Source: an uncultured Porphyromonadaceae bacterium
GTDB lineage: Bacteria; Bacteroidota; Bacteroidia; Bacteroidales; Muribaculaceae
NCBI GenBank assembly: GCA_900540205.1
Contig: UQER01000013.1
Location: 14,795 to 78,794 of the forward strand
Reading direction: 5' to 3'
Length of the DNA: 64,000 nucleotides
Shown piece after piece: positions 54,715 through 63,939 of this stretch (within the stretch, counting starts at the first letter, position 1; every line of letters begins with the position of its first letter). The position numbers and the translations under genes were made by a program. The notes under the pieces are model-generated. The model did no database searches, was not told the origin of the DNA, and saw only the letters and a program-made list of their open reading frames with translations.

Positions 54715-57700
54715 ATGAAAGAACAACTCCAACATATTTTTCAAAACAGCTATCCAGGCTCAGATGTCTTTATTGACAAAATCCTAAAGCCAATCTTTTC
54801 TGAGGACGTCATAACAAGTATTGATATTGACATCATCGACTCACCTGATAAGCGCCGACGTGCAGACAATGCGAATATCTTTTCAGCTATCCATGTCGCC
54901 GACATTGACCGTGTAGACTCTGACCCGATAGCCCTCTACGATGTCACTCTTAGACCCGGCAGCAAGATACAACACTCTCGTGTGGCGATTAAGCAGTTCA
55001 TTGCCTCAGAAGCGATGACTTTTACCCACGCGTTTATTCTGTTCCATTACGACAACGAAGCGCAACGGCCCTGGCGTTTCTCTTACGTATATAAGGAGCG
55101 GACTACTGCCGCCACCCGCGCCACGGCCAAACGCTACACCTATGTTTTCGGTAAAGATTATCGTAGTCGCACCGCCGTTGAGCGTTTCATCGCACTTGCT
55201 CGAAGCCCTAAGACTGACGAAGATTTTGCAAAAGCCTTCTCAGTAGAAGCCCTCAGCGACGAGTTCTTTGACAGATACCGCGAGCTGTATGCTGATTTTG
55301 TGCAATATCTTACCGGTAAACGCTATGTAAAGGAGTCAGGGAAATGGGTAGAAAAGACAATCCATGCCCCAAACCCGCAACTTGCAACATCTTTTGAGGG
55401 TAGCGATAAACTCGTGCGTGATTACATAAAGAAGATGTTTGGTCGTATTGTATTTTTGTATTTTCTTCAACGCAAAGGATGGCTGGCCGGAAATCGACAA
55501 TACATGCACGACCTGTTTTATCATTCCGAATTGCAAGACAATTTCCTTGATGGAGTGCTCGAACCGCTCTTTTTCGGTGTGCTGAATACTCGTTCCGAAC
55601 ATCGTTCAGCTGATGTCGCATCCTTGCCGGATTCCGATAAAATTCCGTATCTTAACGGTGGCCTGTTTCAGCAGGACGAAATCGACGAACGCACTTGCAT
55701 CATCCCGTCTGATTATTTCAAGCGTCTGTTTGACTTCTTTGACCAATACAACTTCACCATCGACGAGAACGACCCCGAAGATGCAGAGGTTGGTATAGAC
55801 CCCGAAATGTTGGGTTGTATCTTTGAAAATCTTCTCGAAGACAACAAAGATAAAGGCGCGTTCTATACCCCAAAAGAAATCGTGGAATACATGTGCCGTG
55901 AATCTATCATAGCATATCTTCTTAATGGCATACCGGAGCGTTCCCACGAACTTATTCGTAACTTCGTAGAAACGCTGGACGCAGATTTGCTAAACGACGA
56001 ACAACGCAAATATCTTGCTAAGAAACTTGTTGACGTGAAAATCTGCGACCCGGCTATCGGTTCAGGTGCTTTCCCAATGGGAATTGTCAACATCTTGTCG
56101 AAAATATATCTCGCTCTTGGTCTTGTGCGTGACCGTTCAAAAATGAAACGGCATATTATGGAGCAGAATATCTATGGAGTTGACATTGAAAAAGGAGCTG
56201 TCGATATTGCCCGCCTACGCTTTTGGTTGGCGATGGTTGTTGATGCTAAAGACCCCGAACCTCTACCGAACCTCCACTTCAAAATCATGCAGGGTAATTC
56301 CCTATTAGAGAGTTACAACGGCAAAGACCTGTCGCGACTAACCAAAGTTAATATTGGGGAGCCTGGAAGTCTTGGACTTCAGAACGATGATGCAGAATTA
56401 TTGATTTCAAGCCTTGCAAATTACTACAGCGAATCAGATCATGGAAAGAGAGCGAAGATTTTCAATGACATTCTCAATAATGTTCGACGCCAAATCTTTG
56501 AGCTCACACAGAGCGAAGAGTTTATGAAGGATATTAATGATTTATCCGCAAACGATAAATTCTTCCTGTGGCATACTTGGTTCGCTGATGTGTTCGCCAA
56601 TGGTGGGTTTGACATAGTAATCGGTAATCCGCCCTATATTGATTCGGAGACGATGACTCAATTGGGTTTAACCAACCAACGGGAATATATCTCATGCACA
56701 TATAAATATATATCTGGTAATTGGGATATGTATATGGCATTTCTTGAAAAAGGGATAGCCCTGTCAAAATGTGTAATTTGTTTCATTACTCCAGATAAAT
56801 GGCTTTCTAAACCATTCGGGAAAAAGTTTAGAAAGTTCTGCATGAAAAATCAGCTGAAAAGCATAGTGCATGCAGGAAGTAAAGTTTTTGATAGTGCAAC
56901 AGTTGATGCCATCATCACGATATTCATACCTTCATCGGATTCTATAGAAGGTTTTGTATTCAATTCCGACAAAAAAATTGAGAAGCGCGGTACAATCTCA
57001 ACTTGCGTTCTTGAGGATCCCTATTTAATTGATTCTATTTTCTCAGAAAATGCAACACTGATTCAGAAGATTGATGACATTTCAGAATCCCACATTTCGT
57101 CATATGTAAAATGTGAAGGTGCATGTTCTACAGGAGATGCCTATAAATTGGTCCCATTAATTAAAAATGAGGAGAAAACGACATCATATCGTTTGGTCAA
57201 TACCGGTACTTTAGATAAGTTTTCAACTCGTTGGGGGCAAAAAGAGATTGTATACTTAACGAAGGAATTAGGATACAAGCCCCTTACTCCTTATATACCT
57301 ATTGCGAAATTTGAAGAGACCTTTGGGAAAGCCTATATTAATAAGGCTAAAGGCCCTAAAATCATTTTAAAAGGCTTGAATTTGTTAGACGCATTTGTTG
57401 ATGAAGATGGCATTTACCTGCCTGGTAAAACCACACTTGTTATAAACAGCAACAATATACACTTACTCTACAGTATTTCAGCTATTTTAAATTCAACTTT
57501 TGCAATATTCTATTTAAAAACAAAATATTCGTCAAGCAGTTATTGTGGTGGAATAACTTTCACAAAAGATATGATAGATGGTCTTCCAATTCCTCCAATG
57601 TCATCTCAGGATATGCGCTTGTTGGGTAAACTGGCAAAGGAAGCTACAATAAGGAGAGTAGAAGATTCCTCTATCGATATAAATGATATTTTAACTCTCA

Positions 57701-57807
57701 TAAATGAGAAAATATATCATTTATATGACTTAACTTACGATGAGGTGCTGATTGTTGATCCAGAGACTCCAATCACCCGCGAACAATACGAATCATTCAA
57801 CTTATAA
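54715..57807 (+). CDS. Eco57I-type N6-adenine DNA methyltransferase
   Basis: 1030 aa from the ATG at 54715 (a TTG nine bases earlier is less likely). The N-terminal 230 residues have no clear nuclease motif. MTase signals follow: KGAFYTPKEIVEYMCRE, motif I ICDPAIGSGAFPMGIVN (D445), MEQNIYGVDIEKGAVDIARLRFWL and motif IV IVIGNPPYID (N638). A TaqI-like recognition domain ends the protein (ILNSTFAIFYLKTKYSSSSY, MIDGLPIPPM). Motifs I and IV are about 190 residues apart, an enlarged spacing seen in type IIG/PglX-like enzymes. From about 56640 the DNA becomes clearly more AT-rich, so the recognition half may have been exchanged. It likely marks self DNA for the PLD-helicase. Confidence 0.88.
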   Translation: MKEQLQHIFQNSYPGSDVFIDKILKPIFSEDVITSIDIDIIDSPDKRRRADNANIFSAIHVADIDRVDSDPIALYDVTLRPGSKIQHSRVAIKQFIASEAMTFTHAFILFHYDNEAQRPWRFSYVYKERTTAATRATAKRYTYVFGKDYRSRTAVERFIALARSPKTDEDFAKAFSVEALSDEFFDRYRELYADFVQYLTGKRYVKESGKWVEKTIHAPNPQLATSFEGSDKLVRDYIKKMFGRIVFLYFLQRKGWLAGNRQYMHDLFYHSELQDNFLDGVLEPLFFGVLNTRSEHRSADVASLPDSDKIPYLNGGLFQQDEIDERTCIIPSDYFKRLFDFFDQYNFTIDENDPEDAEVGIDPEMLGCIFENLLEDNKDKGAFYTPKEIVEYMCRESIIAYLLNGIPERSHELIRNFVETLDADLLNDEQRKYLAKKLVDVKICDPAIGSGAFPMGIVNILSKIYLALGLVRDRSKMKRHIMEQNIYGVDIEKGAVDIARLRFWLAMVVDAKDPEPLPNLHFKIMQGNSLLESYNGKDLSRLTKVNIGEPGSLGLQNDDAELLISSLANYYSESDHGKRAKIFNDILNNVRRQIFELTQSEEFMKDINDLSANDKFFLWHTWFADVFANGGFDIVIGNPPYIDSETMTQLGLTNQREYISCTYKYISGNWDMYMAFLEKGIALSKCVICFITPDKWLSKPFGKKFRKFCMKNQLKSIVHAGSKVFDSATVDAIITIFIPSSDSIEGFVFNSDKKIEKRGTISTCVLEDPYLIDSIFSENATLIQKIDDISESHISSYVKCEGACSTGDAYKLVPLIKNEEKTTSYRLVNTGTLDKFSTRWGQKEIVYLTKELGYKPLTPYIPIAKFEETFGKAYINKAKGPKIILKGLNLLDAFVDEDGIYLPGKTTLVINSNNIHLLYSISAILNSTFAIFYLKTKYSSSSYCGGITFTKDMIDGLPIPPMSSQDMRLLGKLAKEATIRRVEDSSIDINDILTLINEKIYHLYDLTYDEVLIVDPETPITREQYESFNL

Positions 57808-57810
57808 TAT

Positions 57811-58326
57811 ATGAATAGAGAAAACATCAAAGGTATTATTATAGGAGTTATTGGCAGTTTAATTGCATCGGGAATAGTGTATTCTTTCACTAAAAAATGG
57901 TTGTGGAACTACAATATTCCTGTATGGATTTGGTTGATTATCTCATTCACCGCATATTTGATGTATATAATAATCCGATATCTGATTTTTAAGAAGAGAT
58001 TGAATAACATCATATCAGAATATAAAGAAGGGTGCATAGGCGATTCCTTTCCATATACTTGGGAATACAAAAAGAGCAATAGTCCCTATAGCGTATATGG
58101 ATATGAGCCATATAATATCAGAATTAAGGATGAAACTAAAGAATTATTATCTCAACAGAATGCCTATGTGTTTTCCGGACATAAGGTTTCTGAAGATACC
58201 TTAAAACGATATATCCAGTTACAGATAGTATATTTGATGAATAAAAAGTTGCAACCATACCTTAAATTTTCATTGCAATTTCTCAATTACGCGCAAGATT
58301 CTCAAAAGCATCAAATCCTTGATTAA
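57811..58326 (+). CDS. Small two-TM membrane protein, unknown function
   Basis: 171 aa, not recognized. Two hydrophobic helices near the N-terminus (GIIIGVIGSLIASGIVYSF; IPVWIWLIISFTAYLMYIII) are followed by a basic, cytoplasmic-type region of about 100 residues rich in Tyr and Lys. It begins 3 bp after the methylase stop, so it is co-transcribed. Its AT-rich codon use matches the 3' half of the methylase, not the 212-aa gene after it. It may have arrived together with the exchanged recognition half. A membrane-linked effector role is speculative. Confidence 0.65.
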   Translation: MNRENIKGIIIGVIGSLIASGIVYSFTKKWLWNYNIPVWIWLIISFTAYLMYIIIRYLIFKKRLNNIISEYKEGCIGDSFPYTWEYKKSNSPYSVYGYEPYNIRIKDETKELLSQQNAYVFSGHKVSEDTLKRYIQLQIVYLMNKKLQPYLKFSLQFLNYAQDSQKHQILD

Positions 58327-58340
58327 AATATTCTAAAGTC

Positions 58341-58979
58341 ATGTCAACACTAAGCGAATTATATATCACAATGGAGAATCTGCGCAAGCTTAATCTCCCA
58401 ATTGATGAACGGTTAAAACAAGAAGCCGCCAAACTTGAAGAGGACCTCATTCGCACTGAGATTCTACCGACTCTTACTGAAAAGATTGAACCGGCTTTGG
58501 CACAAGTCCAACGCGAACTCGTTTTAGTCGTTGACTATGTTCCCGGAACTCCTCTTAAGGTCAGTCTCTCCCGTAAACGCAATATCGCAGATGTACTCCC
58601 TGACGCTGTGGAAATCAAACCAGATCCGGTAGTTGAACATACTGAGAATAAAAAGGGAGGTAAGAAAGTTGTAACCAACCCGCGAACTCACCTACGGATA
58701 ACTATGCCGGACGGCTCAATCATCGAAGAGCGTACTGCTTGGGAGTCATTGCATAAATTTGTTCTTAAAGTAGGGGTGGACAAAGTGCGAGCAGTAGGCC
58801 TAATTGCTAACAAAATCCCGCTTGTCAGCAACACAGTAGACAAAAAGTATAAGACAGCTCAGAAACCCCTCGGCAACGGATGGCTCCTGATGACCTGCTC
58901 TGACACCGCCACCAAACGCAAACAAATCCTCGCCATTGCCTCTTACATAGGAATGAAGCTAAATGTGGATATAATATAA
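58341..58979 (+). CDS. 212-aa protein of defense-like operon, unknown function
   Basis: No family is named with certainty. Residues 15-70 are helical and probably coiled (IDERLKQEAAKLEEDLIRTEILP), and 70-110 form a charged linker. The C-terminal 90 residues make a compact domain: RITMPDGSIIEERTAWESLHKFVLKVGVDKVRAVGL, then IPLVSN and GWLLMTCSDTATKRKQILAIASYIGMKLNVDII. This pattern recurs in Bacteroidales hypothetical proteins and suggests a small DNA- or protein-binding module. Its GC-richer codon use matches the helicase and the N-terminal half of the methylase, so it is probably a fixed member of that core system. Confidence 0.65.
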   Translation: MSTLSELYITMENLRKLNLPIDERLKQEAAKLEEDLIRTEILPTLTEKIEPALAQVQRELVLVVDYVPGTPLKVSLSRKRNIADVLPDAVEIKPDPVVEHTENKKGGKKVVTNPRTHLRITMPDGSIIEERTAWESLHKFVLKVGVDKVRAVGLIANKIPLVSNTVDKKYKTAQKPLGNGWLLMTCSDTATKRKQILAIASYIGMKLNVDII

Positions 58980-58990
58980 CTGTATGAGTT

Positions 58991-59962
58991 ATGCGAGATT
59001 TTGATAAATTCACAAATAACTTAGACAAAGTTGTTACTACGGAGGAATTCGCTAATTCGGCTAAAAAAGCCTTGTTTAGTGCGGATACCACTCCGGATGA
59101 AATCTCATTGATACTATCAAAGTATGAAGTTCGTGATTTGTTTGAAATTAATCTTCTTAAAGATTTAATCAGTAGTTTATCTGAACAGCATAAACTTTTG
59201 GCATTAATTGATACTATTGTATCCTTAGTATCAGACATATATGGACAGATACAAGATTCACTAACCGGACTAATTACTGGATTAATAATATCTGATAGTG
59301 GAGATAAAAGGTTTTTGGGCAGAAAATTATTTGATACTTATAAACCGTCTATTGAGGGTATAGATATTCTGAATTTTGATGAAGATATTCAAGTCAGATT
59401 CGCAGCCTCTCTTACTCAAGACTATGGAGAAGCAGAACATCGCGGAAGACATGTGTGTCATGTCTTCAATTCGGATTCTGCGGCAGTTAGAGCGATTCTT
59501 GTTAAAATCATAATTGACTATACATTAAACTATTTTGGCTTATTCAAAACAATAATTGAAAAGGGTCATTTTAATGAGAGTGATGAATTGAAGTATTATA
59601 AAGAGTTGCTTAATGTGTTTAATGAACGATTTGATTTAGCAAATCAATGCATTGAGCTTTCATCTGAAAACTATTTTCCACATGTTTTTGAGATTGCACG
59701 TAGAAGCGAGCAAGAGTTTATTCAAGAACATTTACGGAAATATGAACAAACGCATAAATCCTTTGTGCTTGAATTTTTCAGGCCACTTACTCTAGGGCGA
59801 GGAGGTGGATTCTGGAGAAATGGACAAGTTACTCCCCTTGCCAAAATATCAAATTCTGTTTTGGCACCAATGATGCTTGCATCCAAAACACCCTTGGAAC
59901 AACGAGAATTTTCAAATATGCTCTTAAAAGACTGGGATATAACCAAAAACGAAGATGAATAA
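58991..59962 (+). CDS. Hypothetical helical protein coupled to Mrr-like nuclease
   Basis: 323 aa, not recognized. It is mainly helical with long hydrophobic stretches (LLALIDTIVSLVSDIYGQIQDSLTGLITGLII), but these contain polar residues and are not confident transmembrane helices. A Gly-rich turn near the end (FFRPLTLGRGGGFW) is distinctive. The last 8 bp overlap the start of the next gene (ATGAATAA), a sign of coupled translation and of a shared complex. The gene is strongly AT-rich compared with the upstream 212-aa gene. A sensor or inhibitor partner for the downstream nuclease is a reasonable guess only. Confidence 0.6.
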   Translation: MRDFDKFTNNLDKVVTTEEFANSAKKALFSADTTPDEISLILSKYEVRDLFEINLLKDLISSLSEQHKLLALIDTIVSLVSDIYGQIQDSLTGLITGLIISDSGDKRFLGRKLFDTYKPSIEGIDILNFDEDIQVRFAASLTQDYGEAEHRGRHVCHVFNSDSAAVRAILVKIIIDYTLNYFGLFKTIIEKGHFNESDELKYYKELLNVFNERFDLANQCIELSSENYFPHVFEIARRSEQEFIQEHLRKYEQTHKSFVLEFFRPLTLGRGGGFWRNGQVTPLAKISNSVLAPMMLASKTPLEQREFSNMLLKDWDITKNEDE

Positions 59963-61664
59963 CAGAGTAATAAGTGAGTATCTTGAATCGCTAAAGGAGG
60001 ATGACGAACTCGATTATATATTCCCGATACTTTTAGAAAGCATGGGTTTTCAAATTGTATCTACTCCCAAAAATTCCAAAGGGCAATCTCAATATGGGAA
60101 AGATGTTATAGCGATTGGAAAGGATGAAAAAGGTCGTAAATGCAAATGGTATTTCGAGTTAAAAGGAAATGCCGCAAAAGATATAACCGATCGCACATTT
60201 AATTGCCAAGATGGAGTTAGAGAATCTATCTTGGCGGCAAAGGATGTGGAATTTCCTGATTCCTCAATCCCTGGATTCAATTCTCTTCCAACTGTAATTG
60301 TATTTGTTCATAATGGTATATTACAAGATAATACGAGACCACATTTTGAAGGATTTATTAAACGGGAATTCCCAAATGGAGGATTCGAACGCTGGGGAAT
60401 AGAAAAGCTTACAGATCTTTTCTCTAAGCATTTATTTGACGAATGTCTTTATCGTGATGAGGATTCGTACCGGTTGGTAAAACGTATTTTGGTCATGTAT
60501 GATGCTCCGGGATGGGATGTCAGTGAGTTTGAGAAACTTGTTGATATCCAACTCTCATATTGTCCAAGTAATCGGTCACAACCAAGACTTTTAAGTAAAT
60601 GCTTTTCCTCAATAAATCTCATGTTGGCTATTCTATTAAAGGAAAGTCAACGTATAAATAATTTTCTGCCTATTAAAAGAGCATCAGATATAGCTGTTCT
60701 GAAAGCATGGGCATGGATACTTGAAAACAATAAAACCAAAAATCAAAAAATTCTAAGTTTATTTGGCAAGCTTGTTAAACTTCATTTGCATATCTATTCT
60801 AGGTATTTGGATAAATTAATCCCTCTTGCTACGCAATATAAGGGGCTCTATATGGTTAATGGTCTTCAGTCTGAGAATATTTTTTATCCCCTTAGATGCT
60901 TTGATTTTATAAGTGATGTAATATATTATCATTTAGCAATTAGAGAATATTTGCCTTTTGAAAAACGGAAAAAATTTGATCAATCAGGGATTGAATTAGT
61001 TATACGAATCTTAAACTGTAACTCTGGCTTTGATATTCCACTATTAGATACTCATTCTATACCAATATTGCTTGTTATAAAATTTTTAATGACCATACAG
61101 CCTCCTACGGAAGAAGTTGGAACAACCATAGCCAACTGGATTATTCGTATGGTTATTAATGTCATAATTCGCAAGCAAGACAGCGATATGTTCCCGGAAC
61201 TGTATGGCAATCGACGAGAACTTGCGAAGAGTGCCTTTGTTAAATCCCCTAATTATCACGATGAATCTTCTCTGCTTTTAACTATTTTAGCAGAATTATT
61301 ATATTGGATTGATGCTGAGGAATTATATCAAAAATTATATGAGATTGTAATTAAAGAGGATACTAATTTACAGATATCACATCCTATAGAACAGTCTAAT
61401 CTTGAAGTAAGTTTGTTTTCTAAGCGTCTATACAATGAGATTGCTGTAGAGACAAGTATTCCTTTACCTAAAGAATTAAAAGAACTTCCTAATCATTTAA
61501 AGAAGGATTATTCTCCAATTAAGCTTAAAACGGATGGAACACCATATCATTTTCTTAAATACTTAGCTCACATACATTATGAAACTGATTGGTTTCCTGA
61601 TTTCGCAGATTTTGGATTTGTATCCTCTAAAAAGAACAAGAAGCAGAGCAAAACAGAAAAATAG
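59955..61664 (+). CDS. Mrr-like PD-(D/E)XK nuclease-domain protein
   Basis: 569 aa. Residues 15-75 fit the restriction-endonuclease-like core: LDYIFPILLESMGFQIVSTP (helix with E28), QYGKDVIAIG (D50) and KWYFELKG (E68, K70). These D...ExK residues are those expected to bind metal and cut DNA. The next 80 residues continue the alpha/beta fold (PTVIVFVHNGIL...GIEKLTDLFSKHLF). The remaining 400 residues are helical and unrecognized, possibly the sensor part. Strongly AT-rich codon use and an 8-bp overlap with the preceding gene define a transferred two-gene cassette. Confidence 0.7.
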   Translation: MNNRVISEYLESLKEDDELDYIFPILLESMGFQIVSTPKNSKGQSQYGKDVIAIGKDEKGRKCKWYFELKGNAAKDITDRTFNCQDGVRESILAAKDVEFPDSSIPGFNSLPTVIVFVHNGILQDNTRPHFEGFIKREFPNGGFERWGIEKLTDLFSKHLFDECLYRDEDSYRLVKRILVMYDAPGWDVSEFEKLVDIQLSYCPSNRSQPRLLSKCFSSINLMLAILLKESQRINNFLPIKRASDIAVLKAWAWILENNKTKNQKILSLFGKLVKLHLHIYSRYLDKLIPLATQYKGLYMVNGLQSENIFYPLRCFDFISDVIYYHLAIREYLPFEKRKKFDQSGIELVIRILNCNSGFDIPLLDTHSIPILLVIKFLMTIQPPTEEVGTTIANWIIRMVINVIIRKQDSDMFPELYGNRRELAKSAFVKSPNYHDESSLLLTILAELLYWIDAEELYQKLYEIVIKEDTNLQISHPIEQSNLEVSLFSKRLYNEIAVETSIPLPKELKELPNHLKKDYSPIKLKTDGTPYHFLKYLAHIHYETDWFPDFADFGFVSSKKNKKQSKTEK

Positions 61665-61706
61665 TCTAAGGAGCATCCTGAATGCTATAAATAAACATAC
61701 GACTTT

Positions 61707-62792
61707 ATGAATAAAAATACACAACACTCAAATAATATACAAAATATAATGAAATTTGAAAAGATTAGGATTGTCCTATTTGCGATAAGCATAGGCATTT
61801 CATCCTTGATAGTTTCAGCAACTTCTGTATCTGATTCTACCACAATCAACGATACTACCAAAGAGCCGCAACCTTTTAATATTCTGAATACTTCGGACAC
61901 TATAAAATCCGAGTTTTTAGATGACACCATAAACATATCCAAGCCTATTCCTGTAGGACAAGTTATATATGCCGAGCATAAGACTAACTTGAACCTATTT
62001 TTAGATTACGCATTCCCAATAATAATGTTGTTGCTAGGTGTTGTCATCGATCGTCTATTGTTGAAGCATACAGAAAATAAACGCGTAGAAAGAGAAGGTC
62101 TGAGATGGAAATCAGAGATTGAAAGCTTATTAGAACCATTAAAACAACAGCAAGAAGTATTTAAGAAATTTATTAAGGAATATTGCGATGTTAAGGATAG
62201 GTTTGATATTCCATATATTAACTCACAGGTATTATTGAAATGCGAAATATTTGATTCGTTAAATAAAGAGGATTTATATAGATTTCTACAAATACAGCAT
62301 GAAAACGAGGACGTTGCTACACATGAATACCATAAAGTTATACAGGTAATCTCATCACTTAAATCATGCCAACATAATTTAAGTGATGTCATTTCTGAAA
62401 TGAAGTCTGGATCAAGCAAATTGATCAATCAGTTTGAAGAGGTTACTCGAGAGTATAATCGGAGATTGACTGCTTGTTTGGATGATAATCAATTACCTCT
62501 CGCAGGGACTATGCTACAAAATCTTTATAATGAAAAGGTTAATAAGCAAATGCCATATGTCAATATATTTGAATTGGAAGACTCCTTTGTTCGGCCATCC
62601 ATTAACATCATTGTGGAGTCAAATGGAGACAAGAAAGTTCGAAATGAATTACGTAACAATTTACAATCAATGTTAGATACCATTCAGGGACTTAGAAATG
62701 AGAAAATATATGTAAAACAAAACTTAGAACAGTTCGTAGAAATTTATGGGAAAGCAGCTGACACAATTGTAACCATAAAGTTTGATAAGTAA
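61707..62792 (+). CDS. Membrane-anchored coiled-coil protein
   Basis: 361 aa, not recognized. The first hydrophobic segment (IRIVLFAISIGISSLIVSA, about residues 19-37) may be a signal anchor; an ATG at 61749 would place it directly at the N-terminus. A second segment (LFLDYAFPIIMLLLGVVIDRLLL, about 93-115) is a clear transmembrane helix. The rest is charged and helical, with coiled-coil potential (LEPLKQQQEVFKKFIKEYCD, LRNNLQSMLDTIQGLRNE). The layout suggests a short external loop and a large cytoplasmic domain. It follows the nuclease by 42 bp with the same AT-rich composition. Confidence 0.6.
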   Translation: MNKNTQHSNNIQNIMKFEKIRIVLFAISIGISSLIVSATSVSDSTTINDTTKEPQPFNILNTSDTIKSEFLDDTINISKPIPVGQVIYAEHKTNLNLFLDYAFPIIMLLLGVVIDRLLLKHTENKRVEREGLRWKSEIESLLEPLKQQQEVFKKFIKEYCDVKDRFDIPYINSQVLLKCEIFDSLNKEDLYRFLQIQHENEDVATHEYHKVIQVISSLKSCQHNLSDVISEMKSGSSKLINQFEEVTREYNRRLTACLDDNQLPLAGTMLQNLYNEKVNKQMPYVNIFELEDSFVRPSINIIVESNGDKKVRNELRNNLQSMLDTIQGLRNEKIYVKQNLEQFVEIYGKAADTIVTIKFDK

Positions 62793-62802
62793 AAGATATA
62801 AA

Positions 62803-63810
62803 ATGGATAACGGACAGATTATATTATTTCAGACGCAGGGAGGCGAGACGAAGATTGAGGTTCGTCTCGCCAATGAGACCGTGTGGCTTACTGCCGACCA
62901 GATGGCGGAGCTGCTTCAGCGCGACCGCTCAACTATACAGCGACATATCAAAAGAATCTACGATGAAGGAGAATTAACCTCCGATTCAACTTGTGCATTT
63001 TTTGCACAAGTTCAAACGGAAGGGAAACGACAGGTTGAGCGTAAGATTCCCATTTATAATCTTGACATGATTATCAGCGTGGGGTATCGTGTCAACTCGC
63101 ATCGAGGCGTACAGTTCCGTCAGTGGGCTACGCAGGTGCTGAAGGAATACATGATTAAAGGATTTGTGCTTAATGATGATTTGCTCAAAAATGCCGGACA
63201 AGGAAACTATTTCGACGAGCTGCTGGCCCGAATCCGAGACATCCGCAGTTCGGAGAAAGTATTTTATCGCAAGGTGCTGGAGATTTACGCCCTCAGCATC
63301 GACTATGACCCTCGCACCTCCATCACCCAACAGTTCTTCAAGACTGTGCAGAACAAGATGCACTTTGCCGCGCACGGACATACTGCCGCAGAGGTAATCT
63401 ACGACCGTGCAAATGCCGAAAAGGACTTCATGGGACTGACAACATGGCGAGGAGCCATGCCCACCAAACATGAGACGGAGATTGCCAAGAATTATTTGTC
63501 GGAAGAGGAAGTCGATATGCTGAACCGAATCGTCAACCTATATCTCGATTTTGCCGAACTCCAGGCAAAGAGTCATGTTCCGATGTATATGAAAGACTGG
63601 ATTCAGAAGCTCGACGACTTTTTGAAGCTGTCGGGGAAAGAATTGCTGAACCATGCCGGAAGCGTGTCAGCCGAAGTTGCCAAACTCAAAGCCAATGAGG
63701 AATACGATAAATTCCGCGAGCGCACTCAATATCAGCTATCCCCGGTAGAAATCCACTTCCTCGAAGCCTTCGAAGCCGAAAGAAAGCGTCTGGGAGGCAA
63801 AAAATCATAA
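62803..63810 (+). CDS. RhuM-family protein
   Basis: 335 aa; the ATG at 62803 is preferred to a TTG 21 bp upstream that overlaps the previous stop. The N-terminal half has an HTH-like segment (WLTADQMAELLQRDRSTIQRHIKRIYDEGEL) and the family core RKIPIYNLDMIISVGYRVNSHRGVQFRQWATQVLKEYMIKGF. The C-terminal half includes AEVIYDRANAEKDFMGLTTWRG, typical of RhuM. The first member was found in a Salmonella pathogenicity island; the biochemical role is unknown, and members are common in defense and mobile islands. Composition returns to GC-richer values, so it is separate from the AT-rich cassette. It is the last gene before attR. Confidence 0.85.
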   Translation: MDNGQIILFQTQGGETKIEVRLANETVWLTADQMAELLQRDRSTIQRHIKRIYDEGELTSDSTCAFFAQVQTEGKRQVERKIPIYNLDMIISVGYRVNSHRGVQFRQWATQVLKEYMIKGFVLNDDLLKNAGQGNYFDELLARIRDIRSSEKVFYRKVLEIYALSIDYDPRTSITQQFFKTVQNKMHFAAHGHTAAEVIYDRANAEKDFMGLTTWRGAMPTKHETEIAKNYLSEEEVDMLNRIVNLYLDFAELQAKSHVPMYMKDWIQKLDDFLKLSGKELLNHAGSVSAEVAKLKANEEYDKFRERTQYQLSPVEIHFLEAFEAERKRLGGKKS

Positions 63811-63906
63811 ACGACTTTTATGCGCTGCCACGCCACGGCGTTGACAGAATGTTGACGCAATTTTTGATTTTACAGACAATATGCAGACAATTTTGAGAAA
63901 AGAAAT

Positions 63907-63939
63907 AAGCCAAGCTGCTGTGGATTAGCAATTTGGCTT
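63907..63939 (-). terminator. Hairpin downstream of tRNA-Lys
   Basis: AAGCCAAGCTGCT and AGCAATTTGGCTT pair with two mismatches. Read on the minus strand it lies just after the tRNA 3' end, where a terminator is expected. Confidence 0.5.

Noticed and set aside
51314..57807. Full DISARM or BREX system
   Set aside because: Only the motor/nuclease and methylase types are shared. No DUF1998 helicase or drmB-like gene, no pglZ phosphatase and no brxC-like ATPase are present in the window.
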